A stretch of 64,000 nucleotides of DNA from Pelagibacterales bacterium MED-G40 (lineage in GTDB: Bacteria; Pseudomonadota; Alphaproteobacteria; Pelagibacterales; Pelagibacteraceae), in assembly GCA_002457515.1 (NCBI GenBank), contig NTJN01000001.1, forward strand, positions 124,001 to 188,000. Reading direction: 5' to 3'. Both the position numbers and the translations under genes were made by a program. The notes below the pieces were generated by a model, which saw only the letters and a list, made by a program, of their open reading frames with translations, ran no database searches and was not told the DNA's origin. Of this stretch, positions 53,923-63,251 are shown piece by piece. The stretch's first letter is position 1. Every line of letters begins with the position of its first letter.

Positions 53923-55488
53923 ATGAATAGATTAAAAATTTTATTTTCTAATAAAGAATTTTTAATGATAATTTTTTTGATTTTATTTTCTATACTATTC
54001 AACCAGTATTATGGAAGCAGAGGTGTTTTTCCTCACGATAGTTTTTCACATTTCGAAACCGGTTATAGAATTTTGCTTGGTGAATTTCCATTTAAAGATT
54101 ATTGGGTAGTATCTGGTCCATTTATAGATTATCTACAAGGCCTGTTTTTTTTAATATTAGGCACTAATTGGCAAAGTTATGTTTTTCATGCCTCTGTAAT
54201 TAATTGCCTAGTCACAGTAGCAACTTTTATTCTTCTAAGAAATTTTAACTTAAATATTTTTTATAGTTTTATCTATTCAATTTTTTTTTCTATACTCGCC
54301 TATCCATCTAGCGGAACTCCATTTGTAGATCATCATTCTACCTTTTTTTCTTTATTAGGGATTTATGCTTTGATTTTAGGTATTAAAAATAACAAAAAAC
54401 ATTATTGGATTTTTTTTCCAATTTTTTTTATATTTGCTTTTTTATCTAAACAAGTTCCCGCCTCATATATAATTTTATTTATCTTACCTATCTCTATTTT
54501 CTATTTAATCAGAAAAAAAAAATATCATTTCATAAAAATAACTTTTTTAAGTGGCGTCTTAATATCATTGATTTTAATAATCATAGGATACATTAGTGGA
54601 ATTGATTTATTATCATTTATGGAACAGTATATTTTTTATCCTCCAAGCATAGGAGAAAGTAGAATTGAAAATTTGAAAATTTCACTTCCTGGTTTTTTAA
54701 ATCACTTTAAATTTATTTTTATAGCCCTATTTCCATTGGTCTATATTAACCTTAAAAGACTTTTTTCTCGCAGTGGTTACTCTAATAATAATGATTTTTA
54801 TTACTTTTTAATTATATTCATCTTTTCTGCATGTTTAATATTTCATCAAGTGCTGACCAAGAATCAAACATTTATATTTTTTTTAGTTCCGCTAATAACA
54901 GCTTTTTCTCATATTTATATTGGAAAAGTTAAAAATTTATTTAATTACTTTATTATTATATTTTGTTTATTTGTAACGCTTAAATATCATTTGAGATTTA
55001 ATGAGGGCAGAAAGTTTCATGAGCTTACGGGAGTGGATTTTAAATTAGCAATTAAGGCAGAAAAGATTGATGCTAAATTGAAAGGTTTAAAATGGATTTC
55101 ACCTCAATATAAAAACCCAAAGACAGAAGTTGTGCTTCTAAATCAAATTAAAAAAATCTTAAAAAATGACAGAAGAAATATTATGGTTTTAGGTAATTAC
55201 CCTTTTTTGTCAGTTATTTTGGAAAAAAATTTTTCTTCAACAACAAGATGGCATACCTTTGATGGCACAGACTACCCACAGATAGGAAATAAATATTATT
55301 CAAGTTACAAAGATTTATTTATTAAAGTTTTAAAAGAGAAAAAAATTAAAGTTATTTACTCAATTACTCCAATTAAAAACTCAAATATTTACGACTACAT
55401 ATCTAAAGATTGTTTTGAAGAAACTAAAATAAATGAAAATGTTAAATCTTATGAATTGAAGTTTTGTAATGATTTAAACTTTTTTTAG
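53923..55488 (+). CDS. GT-C-type membrane glycosyltransferase (ArnT/PMT-like), putative
   Basis: A 521-residue protein with about ten or eleven hydrophobic helices and a C-terminal soluble domain of about 150 residues. The first periplasmic loop has acidic residues in FPHDSFSHFETGYRILLGE (32-50), followed by FKDYWVVSGPFIDYLQG, typical of GT-C lipid-phosphate-sugar transferases. A later loop has VDHHSTFFSLLG. Probably transfers a sugar from a polyprenyl carrier to a cell-surface glycan; acceptor unknown. Converges with the next gene, overlapping by 15 bases. Confidence 0.75.
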   Translation: MNRLKILFSNKEFLMIIFLILFSILFNQYYGSRGVFPHDSFSHFETGYRILLGEFPFKDYWVVSGPFIDYLQGLFFLILGTNWQSYVFHASVINCLVTVATFILLRNFNLNIFYSFIYSIFFSILAYPSSGTPFVDHHSTFFSLLGIYALILGIKNNKKHYWIFFPIFFIFAFLSKQVPASYIILFILPISIFYLIRKKKYHFIKITFLSGVLISLILIIIGYISGIDLLSFMEQYIFYPPSIGESRIENLKISLPGFLNHFKFIFIALFPLVYINLKRLFSRSGYSNNNDFYYFLIIFIFSACLIFHQVLTKNQTFIFFLVPLITAFSHIYIGKVKNLFNYFIIIFCLFVTLKYHLRFNEGRKFHELTGVDFKLAIKAEKIDAKLKGLKWISPQYKNPKTEVVLLNQIKKILKNDRRNIMVLGNYPFLSVILEKNFSSTTRWHTFDGTDYPQIGNKYYSSYKDLFIKVLKEKKIKVIYSITPIKNSNIYDYISKDCFEETKINENVKSYELKFCNDLNFF

Positions 55489-56289
55489 TACAATTTGTCT
55501 ACCAGTTGCAAAAACTTTAGGGAATAATTTTGTTAGGAAATTATCACATTTGTCCAAAATCTTTAAAAATAAAGTGTTAAGAGGTACGTAAAAAGTTGTA
55601 GAATGAACACCTCCTGAATTTAAAAAAACAAAACATTCATATATTTTTTCATGTTCAATTTTATATAAATTACCTATATTTTTCTCAAAAAACTTAACAT
55701 CATCAAAAATCAGGTTAGGCACTGCTGCATTTCCCATCCAGACATTGTTTTCCTCTGTAACTGGCTCTTTTTTACTCCAAGGGTTGACGGTAAAATCAAA
55801 ACCTTCATGTCTCATTAAAATTATCACCATTTGCAAGACCAACGAACAATAAGCCTCTTGAATAATTAACCTACCACCTTTTTTTAAAATTCTATGAGTT
55901 TCATTAAAAAACTTAATTGGGTATGGAATATGGTGTACCATATTTGATGCAATGATGTAGTCAAAAGAATTTTCATTAAAGTGAGTTTTTTGTGCATCAA
56001 TATTTTTAAAGTCCAAGTGTTGATGTTCAGAAAAATCACTTATTTTTAAGTTTTTATTTAAAATAAATTTTTTTGATAAACCCGCGCCAGCTCCAACTTC
56101 AAGACCTAAATCGCTGTCTTTTATAAATTTATTCATCCATGAATACCTTTTTGACAACAAATACTTTAAGTTTTTATTTTGATCTTTTTCAAAATTTTCA
56201 ATCACTTTTTCGACTGCTCCAACATTAGACATCCTATCGTCTTGTTCTTTAAATTTAATTTTTTTTAAAATTTTAAGCATATAATTCAA
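55474..56289 (-). CDS. SAM-dependent methyltransferase (class I)
   Basis: A 271-residue methyltransferase: motif I LGLEVGAGAG (61-70), an ISDFSEHQH segment near 83-91, and YIIASNMVHHIPYP (about 110-123) then LKKGGRLIIQE (134-144), as in Methyltransf_11 enzymes. Not closely similar to the methyltransferase at 53088. Belongs to a minus-strand group with two membrane genes; substrate may be a surface sugar or lipid. Confidence 0.85.
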   Translation of the reverse strand: MNYMLKILKKIKFKEQDDRMSNVGAVEKVIENFEKDQNKNLKYLLSKRYSWMNKFIKDSDLGLEVGAGAGLSKKFILNKNLKISDFSEHQHLDFKNIDAQKTHFNENSFDYIIASNMVHHIPYPIKFFNETHRILKKGGRLIIQEAYCSLVLQMVIILMRHEGFDFTVNPWSKKEPVTEENNVWMGNAAVPNLIFDDVKFFEKNIGNLYKIEHEKIYECFVFLNSGGVHSTTFYVPLNTLFLKILDKCDNFLTKLFPKVFATGRQIVLKKV

Positions 56290-56300
56290 TGCCCTAATAC

Positions 56301-56567
56301 TTATTGATTATTTCTTGATAATTCTAATTTGATTTTGTTAATAAAATCGTTAATTAGTTTAGCATCTTCAGGATTTAAATAATTTTCTTTTTCAACTGCA
56401 TTTTTAAGTTCTTTTCTTAATTTATCTTTAAAATAAATTATATTTTCTCTAGACTTAATTTCATTTAACTCATACTTAAATTCTTTGATTTTTACTCCAA
56501 AAGTTAATTGGAACAGTATAAATATACAACCAAAAATAAATAACGTTTTGTAAACAAATAATTTCAT
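56301..56567 (-). CDS. Small anchored protein with predicted helical tail
   Basis: 88 residues: an N-terminal hydrophobic helix (about 4-24) followed by a highly charged Lys/Glu region with heptad-like spacing (about 26-85), probably a membrane-anchored coiled coil. No family recognised. Starts three bases after the stop of the large membrane gene and ends 11 bases before the methyltransferase, so likely part of that operon. Confidence 0.65.
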   Translation of the reverse strand: MKLFVYKTLFIFGCIFILFQLTFGVKIKEFKYELNEIKSRENIIYFKDKLRKELKNAVEKENYLNPEDAKLINDFINKIKLELSRNNQ

Positions 56568-56570
56568 ATT

Positions 56571-58232
56571 TTAATTTTTTTTATATATCTCATAAACTAC
56601 AACATTATCAATTACGAATGTATTTATTTTTGAAAAGTTTGACGGGATTTTGTACTTATCATCGTACTTTTTATCTACCTCAGATGTGAAATTCGTATAA
56701 ATATAATCGGCATTTTGATAATCTTGTCCTACTATATTAATTTTTTTTCTATCTTTTACATTCAACAGCTTTTTACTCCTTTCTAGAGGAAGATAGGATG
56801 CTGAAGCGACTGATATATAATTTTTATCTTTTTCAATTTCTAAAATTTCTCTAAGAAACTTATTTCCAGAAAGTCCCCAATAATCTACTTCAAATTTTTT
56901 GTGAATTGAGGAAGTTTTGTTAAAAAAACTATTAAAATAAATATTTTGGTAAGGATGGTATACGATCATCTTATATGAAATGAAAATTAGATAAATAGAT
57001 ATAAAGAAAAGAATGAAATTTTGTTTTGATTTAAAATTTGAACTTAATAAAACTAAATAGAGCGCGTAAGTAGAGATATAAATAATAAATATATTATTAA
57101 AATAAAGATGTCTCCATCCAGTAAATATACTTACGTCAAATAAGATCAAATAAAAAATAATACATGTTAAATTAAATAAAATAAATAAGTCTTTTTTTTC
57201 TTTTTTACTTCTCCATAAGTCGTAATAATAACTTTCCTTCTTGATATTTAAAAATTTTAAAAAAAATCTTTTTATGATGTAAAAATAACCAATAAAAAAT
57301 AAAACTAAGTAAAGAACTGGAGTAGTGATACCTATCCAAGTTACTATATAACTGTAAGGTACAGAGTTGCCTCTGATGTACTCAGAATTAAAAAGCATTT
57401 TAATCCCTGATAGATGAGAATGATGAGAAAAATATTTGTAAGCCTCTATAAAGTTTGCAAATGGGTTACTCCATAGATACGGCCAAAATAAAGTTAAAAA
57501 TAATAAAAATGTAAAACAAAAAAAAATTAAACCCTTTAAATATTTTACATCTTCTGTTTTTGATAAAATACTTAAAAAATAAAACCCTATAAATGATAGT
57601 GGTAAAAAAATTCCATACATTCTCTGTGAAGTACTTAATGCAGTAAAAAAGGCAAAAAGTAAAAAATTTTTATAATTCATTTTATCAAACAATTTAAAGC
57701 AGAAATAAATTGATATACTTAAAAGCGATAAGAAAATTATATCTTTTGGATTATAAAAACTATTGCCGTAAATTCTAGGAGATAAAATAAAAAATAATAC
57801 TCCAATTAAAGCTACCTTATAGCTAGAGAATCTATTTAATAATGTTTTATAAAAAAAAACTGCTCCGATAAAAAATAAAAAAAAAGTGAAAAGATGTTTT
57901 AAGTGAAAATAATTTTTTGGATCATTTATTTCAAAAATTACTTCTAAAAAAGCTGCTGGTAAATCAAAAATTACTCCATAAAACGGATGATCCTCAACAT
58001 GTGAAACAGTAAAATCTTTTGATAGAGCAAATTTATCAGCCACTTCTCTACTCAATTCCTCAAAAGGAGTAAATTCTAATACATATTTTAACCAGTATAA
58101 TCCAGAGGATCTTTGAAATTCTTCATCAATGGATATACCGTAATCCTTATAGGTCAAAGTGCCTACTAAGAAAAATAACAGAAATAATAAAAATGTAATT
58201 TTTTTTGAAATATTAATATTTTTTTCAATCAT
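56571..58232 (-). CDS. Large polytopic membrane protein, GT-C glycosyltransferase-like
   Basis: A 553-residue protein with about eleven hydrophobic helices and a C-terminal soluble tail. The first loop begins DYGISIDEEFQRSSGLYWL (29-47), with acidic residues at the usual GT-C catalytic position, and a further acidic, His-bearing patch in SHVEDHPFYG (about 78-87). Resembles dolichyl-phosphate-mannose-type transferases of variable surface-glycan clusters. Divergent from sucC across 60 bases. Function inferred only from architecture. Confidence 0.7.
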   Translation of the reverse strand: MIEKNINISKKITFLLFLLFFLVGTLTYKDYGISIDEEFQRSSGLYWLKYVLEFTPFEELSREVADKFALSKDFTVSHVEDHPFYGVIFDLPAAFLEVIFEINDPKNYFHLKHLFTFFLFFIGAVFFYKTLLNRFSSYKVALIGVLFFILSPRIYGNSFYNPKDIIFLSLLSISIYFCFKLFDKMNYKNFLLFAFFTALSTSQRMYGIFLPLSFIGFYFLSILSKTEDVKYLKGLIFFCFTFLLFLTLFWPYLWSNPFANFIEAYKYFSHHSHLSGIKMLFNSEYIRGNSVPYSYIVTWIGITTPVLYLVLFFIGYFYIIKRFFLKFLNIKKESYYYDLWRSKKEKKDLFILFNLTCIIFYLILFDVSIFTGWRHLYFNNIFIIYISTYALYLVLLSSNFKSKQNFILFFISIYLIFISYKMIVYHPYQNIYFNSFFNKTSSIHKKFEVDYWGLSGNKFLREILEIEKDKNYISVASASYLPLERSKKLLNVKDRKKINIVGQDYQNADYIYTNFTSEVDKKYDDKYKIPSNFSKINTFVIDNVVVYEIYKKN

Positions 58233-58277
58233 TTGAAATTAAGAGAAAATTTACTATAAAAAAGAAAACAATTAAAG

Positions 58278-58283
58278 TATAAA
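58278..58283 (+). promoter_or_regulatory. Possible -10 box of sucC
   Basis: TATAAA ends nine bases before the sucC ATG at 58293, implying a leader of only a few bases; no ribosome-binding site is seen. No clear -35. The block inserted upstream would have required sucC to have its own promoter. Confidence 0.4.
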
Positions 58284-58292
58284 CCCAATCAG

Positions 58293-59453
58293 ATGAACAT
58301 TCATGAATATCAAGCCAAAAAGATTTTAAAAGATAATGGCGCACCAGTTTCAAATGGTTTTGTAATCTCCTCAACCTCTGAAATTGAGAATAAGCTAATT
58401 CAATTAAAAGGAAAAAAATTTGTTTTAAAAGCCCAAATTCACGCTGGAGGCAGAGGAAAGGCTGGAGGCATTAGGTTAGTAGAGGGAATAGATAGAATTA
58501 AAGATGAAGCTGAAAAAATGTTTGGAAAAGTTTTAGTTACCCACCAAACAGGACCCAAAGGCAAAGAAGTTAAAAAGCTTTATATTGAAGAAGCCTCAAA
58601 TATCGCTAAAGAATTTTATCTTTCTTGCTTAGTTGACAGAGCCAGTTCTAAAATTGCTTTTATAAGTAGTACTAAAGGTGGAGTAGATATTGAAAAAGTT
58701 GCTAAGGAAAATCCTGAAGAAATTATAACTACTAAGATAAACCCAACAGAAGAAATTAAAAACGAACAAATCGAACAAATTATTAAACCCTTCAATTTCA
58801 ATGAGGAACAAAAAAGAGAGGGAAAAAAATTAATTCATTCTTTATTTACAATTTTAAAAGATAAGGATGCTAGTTTGATTGAGATTAATCCACTTATTAT
58901 AACTACAGAGTCAAAAATAATCTGTTTAGATGCCAAAATGAATTTTGATGACAATGCAATGTTCAGACAACCTGAGATATTTGAGCTTAGAGATTTAAAC
59001 GAAGAAGATCCCAAAGAGATTGAAGCTAAAAATTATGATTTGGCATATATAAAGCTTAATGGGTCTATAGGATGCATGGTTAATGGAGCCGGTTTGGCAA
59101 TGGCTACTATGGATATAATTAAATTTTATGGGGAAGAGCCTGCAAATTTTTTAGACGTAGGAGGAGGCGCCTCAAAGGAAAAAGTTTCTGCTGCATTCAA
59201 ACTCATACTTTCCGATAAAAATGTTAAAGCTATTTTGATTAATATTTTTGGAGGTATTATGCGATGCGATGTTCTTGCTCAAGGAGTTGTAGATGCAGCT
59301 AAAGAAAGTGAATTAAGTATACCACTTGTTGTAAGACTAGCCGGAACAAATTTTACTGAAGGTAAGGCAATCTTAGATAAATCTGGACTGAAAATTTTAT
59401 CTGCCTCTGATTTAAATGATGCAGCAAAAAAAGTGGTTGAGGCAATAAAATAA
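58293..59453 (+). CDS. sucC: Succinyl-CoA synthetase beta subunit
   Basis: 386 residues with the ATP-grasp start MNIHEYQAKKILKDNGAPV and KAQIHAGGRGKAGGI (about 46-60), and late nucleotide/phosphate loops FLDVGGGAS and NIFGGIMRCD. Makes ATP (or GTP) from succinyl-CoA with SucD. Length standard. Immediately abuts sucD, which starts on the following base. First gene downstream of the surface-glycan block. Confidence 0.97.
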   Translation: MNIHEYQAKKILKDNGAPVSNGFVISSTSEIENKLIQLKGKKFVLKAQIHAGGRGKAGGIRLVEGIDRIKDEAEKMFGKVLVTHQTGPKGKEVKKLYIEEASNIAKEFYLSCLVDRASSKIAFISSTKGGVDIEKVAKENPEEIITTKINPTEEIKNEQIEQIIKPFNFNEEQKREGKKLIHSLFTILKDKDASLIEINPLIITTESKIICLDAKMNFDDNAMFRQPEIFELRDLNEEDPKEIEAKNYDLAYIKLNGSIGCMVNGAGLAMATMDIIKFYGEEPANFLDVGGGASKEKVSAAFKLILSDKNVKAILINIFGGIMRCDVLAQGVVDAAKESELSIPLVVRLAGTNFTEGKAILDKSGLKILSASDLNDAAKKVVEAIK

Positions 59454-60329
59454 ATGTCAGTTTTAGTTAACAAAAATACAAGACTAATTTGTCAGGGTTT
59501 TACTGGTACTCATGGAACGTTTCATTCAGATCAAGCAATAAAATATGGCACTAATTTAGTTGGTGGCGTGACACCAAAAAAAGGAGGCACGAAGCATTTG
59601 GGTCTACCAGTTTTTAACTCAGTCGAGGAAGCTAAAAAAGATACTAATCCAAATGCTACAATGATTTATGTGCCCCCAAAATTTGCTGCAAATGCAATAA
59701 TAGAAGCAATAGAAGCAAAAATAGAATTGATTGTTTGTATAACCGAGGGCATTCCTATTAATGATATGTTAAAAGTAAAGAGTGAGTTATCTAAAAGTAA
59801 AAGCAGATTAATTGGACCTAATTGCCCTGGAATAATAACACCTGGAGAATGCAAGATTGGAATTATGCCTGGCAACATTCACAAAAAAGGTTCAGTTGGA
59901 ATTGTTTCCAGATCAGGAACTTTAACCTACGAAGCTGTTGCTCAAACAAGCACAAATCAAATGGGACAATCCACTTGTATTGGTATAGGTGGTGATCCGA
60001 TTAATGGAACAAATTTTATTGACTGTTTAGAGCTTTTTCTAAGAGACGAAGGAACACAATCTATTGTAATGATTGGTGAAATTGGTGGTTCAGCCGAGGA
60101 AGAAGCTTCAGAATTTTTAAAAAAGTCAAAAATTAAAAAACCTATAGTTGGTTTTATTGCTGGACTAACAGCTCCTCCAGGCAGACGAATGGGGCACGCT
60201 GGCGCAATAATATCTGGAGGAAAAGGTGGAGCTGAAGATAAGATAGAATTTATGAAATCGGCTGGTATAACCATTTCAAAATCTCCAGCTGATATTGGCA
60301 AAACACTGTATGATAAACTTAATGGTTGA
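59454..60329 (+). CDS. sucD: Succinyl-CoA synthetase alpha subunit
   Basis: 291 residues: CoA-binding [16 protein letters not shown] (14-29), [11 protein letters not shown] (36-46), and the phosphorylated His248 in [21 protein letters not shown] (121-132) is also diagnostic. Directly follows sucC with no gap; 33 bases before sucA. Confidence 0.97.
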   Translation: MSVLVNKNTRLICQGFTGTHGTFHSDQAIKYGTNLVGGVTPKKGGTKHLGLPVFNSVEEAKKDTNPNATMIYVPPKFAANAIIEAIEAKIELIVCITEGIPINDMLKVKSELSKSKSRLIGPNCPGIITPGECKIGIMPGNIHKKGSVGIVSRSGTLTYEAVAQTSTNQMGQSTCIGIGGDPINGTNFIDCLELFLRDEGTQSIVMIGEIGGSAEEEASEFLKKSKIKKPIVGFIAGLTAPPGRRMGHAGAIISGGKGGAEDKIEFMKSAGITISKSPADIGKTLYDKLNG

Positions 60330-60362
60330 TTTTTATAAATTTATGTTAAAATAAGCCATTAA

Positions 60363-63248
60363 ATGTCTTCTTCTAAAGATAACAACATCTTCAAAAAAAC
60401 TTCATTTTTAACTGGAGTAAACTCTTCTTTTATTGAGAAGTTTTACTCAGACTATTTATCTAATCCAGAGGATCTACCTAAAGACTGGAAACTATTTTTT
60501 GATGGGCTTCAAGATAATGAGGAGATTATATTAAAAAACCTAAAAGGACCTAGTTGGTCTCGAGTTAAAAAAAATCATTTAAGCAAAAAACTTATTGAAA
60601 AAAATATAAAAGAGAATTTATTAAATGACGATGAAACTAAAATAGATACAAACAAGTCCGTAAAAGCTATAGCGTTAATAAGAGCATACAGAATAAGAGG
60701 GCATTTGATAGCAAAATTGGATCCATTGGGAATGATGGAGAGAAAATATCTTGAAGACTTACATCCAAGTGATCACGGTTTTAAAAAAGAAGATTACAAT
60801 AAGAAAATTTATGTAGGTGCTTACATGCAAGGTGGCTACTCCACGATAAATGAGATTCTTACTTTTTTTAGAAAAATATATTGTTCGTCAATTGGTGTTG
60901 AGTATATGCATATTTCTGACCCAGCTGAAAAAACATGGTTTAGAGAAAGAATGGAAAAAAATGAAAATCATTTAAAATTTACAGAAAACGGAAAAAAAGC
61001 AATTTTAAATAAGCTTATTCAAGCAGAAGGCTTTGAAAAATTTTTAGCTATAAAATTTGTTGGAACTAAAAGGTTCGGACTTGATGGAGGAGAAGCTTTA
61101 ATACCCGCTTTGGAGCAGATAATAAAAAGAGGTGGGAGTCTTGGTTTTAAAGAGGTAAAAATAGGCCAACCTCATAGAGGTAGATTAAATATTCTAGCAA
61201 ACGTTTTACAAAAATCTTACAAAAGAATGTTTAACGAATTTACTGGAGAGTATGCTTCTTACAGCTCTGATTCTACTGGAGATGTAAAATATCATTTAGG
61301 AGCTTCTTCAAATAGAGAATTTGATGGCAACTTAGTGCACGTATCTTTAACTGATAATCCTTCACATCTTGAAGCTGTAAATCCTGTCGTGCTCGGACAG
61401 GTAAGAGCTAAACAGTTTTTCCATAAAGACAAAAAAAGAAAACAAGTAGTGCCAGTATTAATTCATGGGGATGCTTCTTTTGCTGGACAAGGTGTTGTTG
61501 CAGAATGTTTTGCTATGTCGGGTCTGCCTGGTCATAATACTGGAGGTACAATACATATAATTGTTAATAATCAAATAGGCTTTACAACGAGTCCTAAGTT
61601 TGCTCGTTCCTCACCTTATCCATCTGATTTAGCAAAAATGGTTGACGCACCAATCTTACATGTCAATGGCGATGATCCTGAGGCAGTGACACATTGTGCA
61701 AAAATTGCTACCGACTACAGACAAAAATTTAATAAAGATGTAGTTATAGATATGATTTGTTATAGAAGATTTGGGCACAATGAAGGAGACGAACCATCCT
61801 TTACTCAACCTACCATGTACAGAAAAATCAAAAAACATCCAACTGCACTTAGTATTTATTCAAAAAAATTAATCGACGAAGGCGTAATTACTTCTGAAGA
61901 ATTTAATAGCATGAAGATGAAATTTAAAAATCTTTTGGAGGAACAGTTTAAAACCGCTAAAGAATATAAACCTAAACTAGAATGGTATGAGGGCGTATGG
62001 TCAAGATTTAAACCCGAAAGAGGAAAAGATAAACGAGGTATTACAGGAGTGTCATCAGAAAAAATTAAAAAAATTGGTGAAAAAATTACCTCTACACCAA
62101 AAATTTTCAATGCCCATCCAACTTTAAAAAAGATACTTGAAAATAAGAAGAAGATGTTTCAAACTGGCAAAGGTTTTGATTGGTCAACAGCAGAACATCT
62201 AGCATTTGCGACTTTGTTAGATGAGGGTTATCCAGTGAGGCTTTCCGGACAGGACTCTGCAAGAGGAACTTTTAGTCAACGTCATTCTGTATTGAAAGAT
62301 CAATTAAATGGAAGTAAATACATTCCACTAAACAATATTTCAAAAAATCAAAAAAGATTTGAAGTAATAGATAGTTTGCTATCTGAAATGGCTGTTCTTG
62401 GTTTTGAATATGGTTATGCTCTATCAGAACCAACCACTCTTGTAATTTGGGAGGCACAATTTGGAGATTTTGCTAACGGTGCCCAGGTAATTATAGATCA
62501 ATTTATTGCTTCAGCTGAAAGAAAATGGGCAAGAGCCAATGGTCTCGTAATGTTGTTACCACATGGTTATGAAGGACAAGGACCTGAGCATTCATCAGCC
62601 AGACTAGAAAGATTTTTGCAATTATGTGCCCAGGAAAATATTCAAGTTGTAAATTGTACAACTCCAGCCAATTATTTTCATGCTTTGCGAAGACAAATTC
62701 ATAGAGATTTTAGAAAACCTTTGATCATTATGACTCCAAAATCCTTATTAAGAAATAAAATGTGCACCTCAAACATTGAGGACTTTACTAAAAAAAATAC
62801 TTTTCATAGAGTTCTCATTGATCACGCAGACTTACAAAAAAATAATTTAATCGAACTTGCAAAAGATAAAAAAATAAAAAAAGTAGTAATTTGTTCTGGA
62901 AAAATTTATTTTGATCTTCTTCAAGCGAGAGAAAAAAATAAAAATAAAAATGTATTTATTATAAGAATCGAACAATTATATCCATTTCCCGTAAAAACAC
63001 TTGCCAAAATATTAAAAAGATTTAGAAAGAAAACTGAATTTTTTTGGTGTCAAGAAGAACCTAAAAATATGGGTGCGTGGAATACTGTAAGAAACTATAT
63101 CCAGTGGAGTTTAAACTATATAAAAGCGGAGAATAAAGAAATAAAATACATTGGCAGAAAGCCTGCGGCGTCCCCAGCTAGTGGATATCTAAAAAAACAT
63201 CTTGCAGAGCAAAATGAAATATTAGAAAAGGTAGTAGGAAAGTTTTAA
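60363..63248 (+). CDS. sucA: 2-oxoglutarate dehydrogenase E1 component
   Basis: A 961-residue ThDP enzyme that decarboxylates 2-oxoglutarate and passes the succinyl group to SucB. N-terminal FLTGVNSSFIEKFYSDYL binds the E2 core; the central domain has GQPHRGRLN and the ThDP/Mg motif HGDASFAGQGVVAE ending with NNQIGFTT; the transketolase-like half has QDSARGTFSQRH and LPHGYEGQGPEHSSAR. Full length. Three bases before sucB. Confidence 0.97.
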   Translation: MSSSKDNNIFKKTSFLTGVNSSFIEKFYSDYLSNPEDLPKDWKLFFDGLQDNEEIILKNLKGPSWSRVKKNHLSKKLIEKNIKENLLNDDETKIDTNKSVKAIALIRAYRIRGHLIAKLDPLGMMERKYLEDLHPSDHGFKKEDYNKKIYVGAYMQGGYSTINEILTFFRKIYCSSIGVEYMHISDPAEKTWFRERMEKNENHLKFTENGKKAILNKLIQAEGFEKFLAIKFVGTKRFGLDGGEALIPALEQIIKRGGSLGFKEVKIGQPHRGRLNILANVLQKSYKRMFNEFTGEYASYSSDSTGDVKYHLGASSNREFDGNLVHVSLTDNPSHLEAVNPVVLGQVRAKQFFHKDKKRKQVVPVLIHGDASFAGQGVVAECFAMSGLPGHNTGGTIHIIVNNQIGFTTSPKFARSSPYPSDLAKMVDAPILHVNGDDPEAVTHCAKIATDYRQKFNKDVVIDMICYRRFGHNEGDEPSFTQPTMYRKIKKHPTALSIYSKKLIDEGVITSEEFNSMKMKFKNLLEEQFKTAKEYKPKLEWYEGVWSRFKPERGKDKRGITGVSSEKIKKIGEKITSTPKIFNAHPTLKKILENKKKMFQTGKGFDWSTAEHLAFATLLDEGYPVRLSGQDSARGTFSQRHSVLKDQLNGSKYIPLNNISKNQKRFEVIDSLLSEMAVLGFEYGYALSEPTTLVIWEAQFGDFANGAQVIIDQFIASAERKWARANGLVMLLPHGYEGQGPEHSSARLERFLQLCAQENIQVVNCTTPANYFHALRRQIHRDFRKPLIIMTPKSLLRNKMCTSNIEDFTKKNTFHRVLIDHADLQKNNLIELAKDKKIKKVVICSGKIYFDLLQAREKNKNKNVFIIRIEQLYPFPVKTLAKILKRFRKKTEFFWCQEEPKNMGAWNTVRNYIQWSLNYIKAENKEIKYIGRKPAASPASGYLKKHLAEQNEILEKVVGKF

Positions 63249-63251
63249 TTC

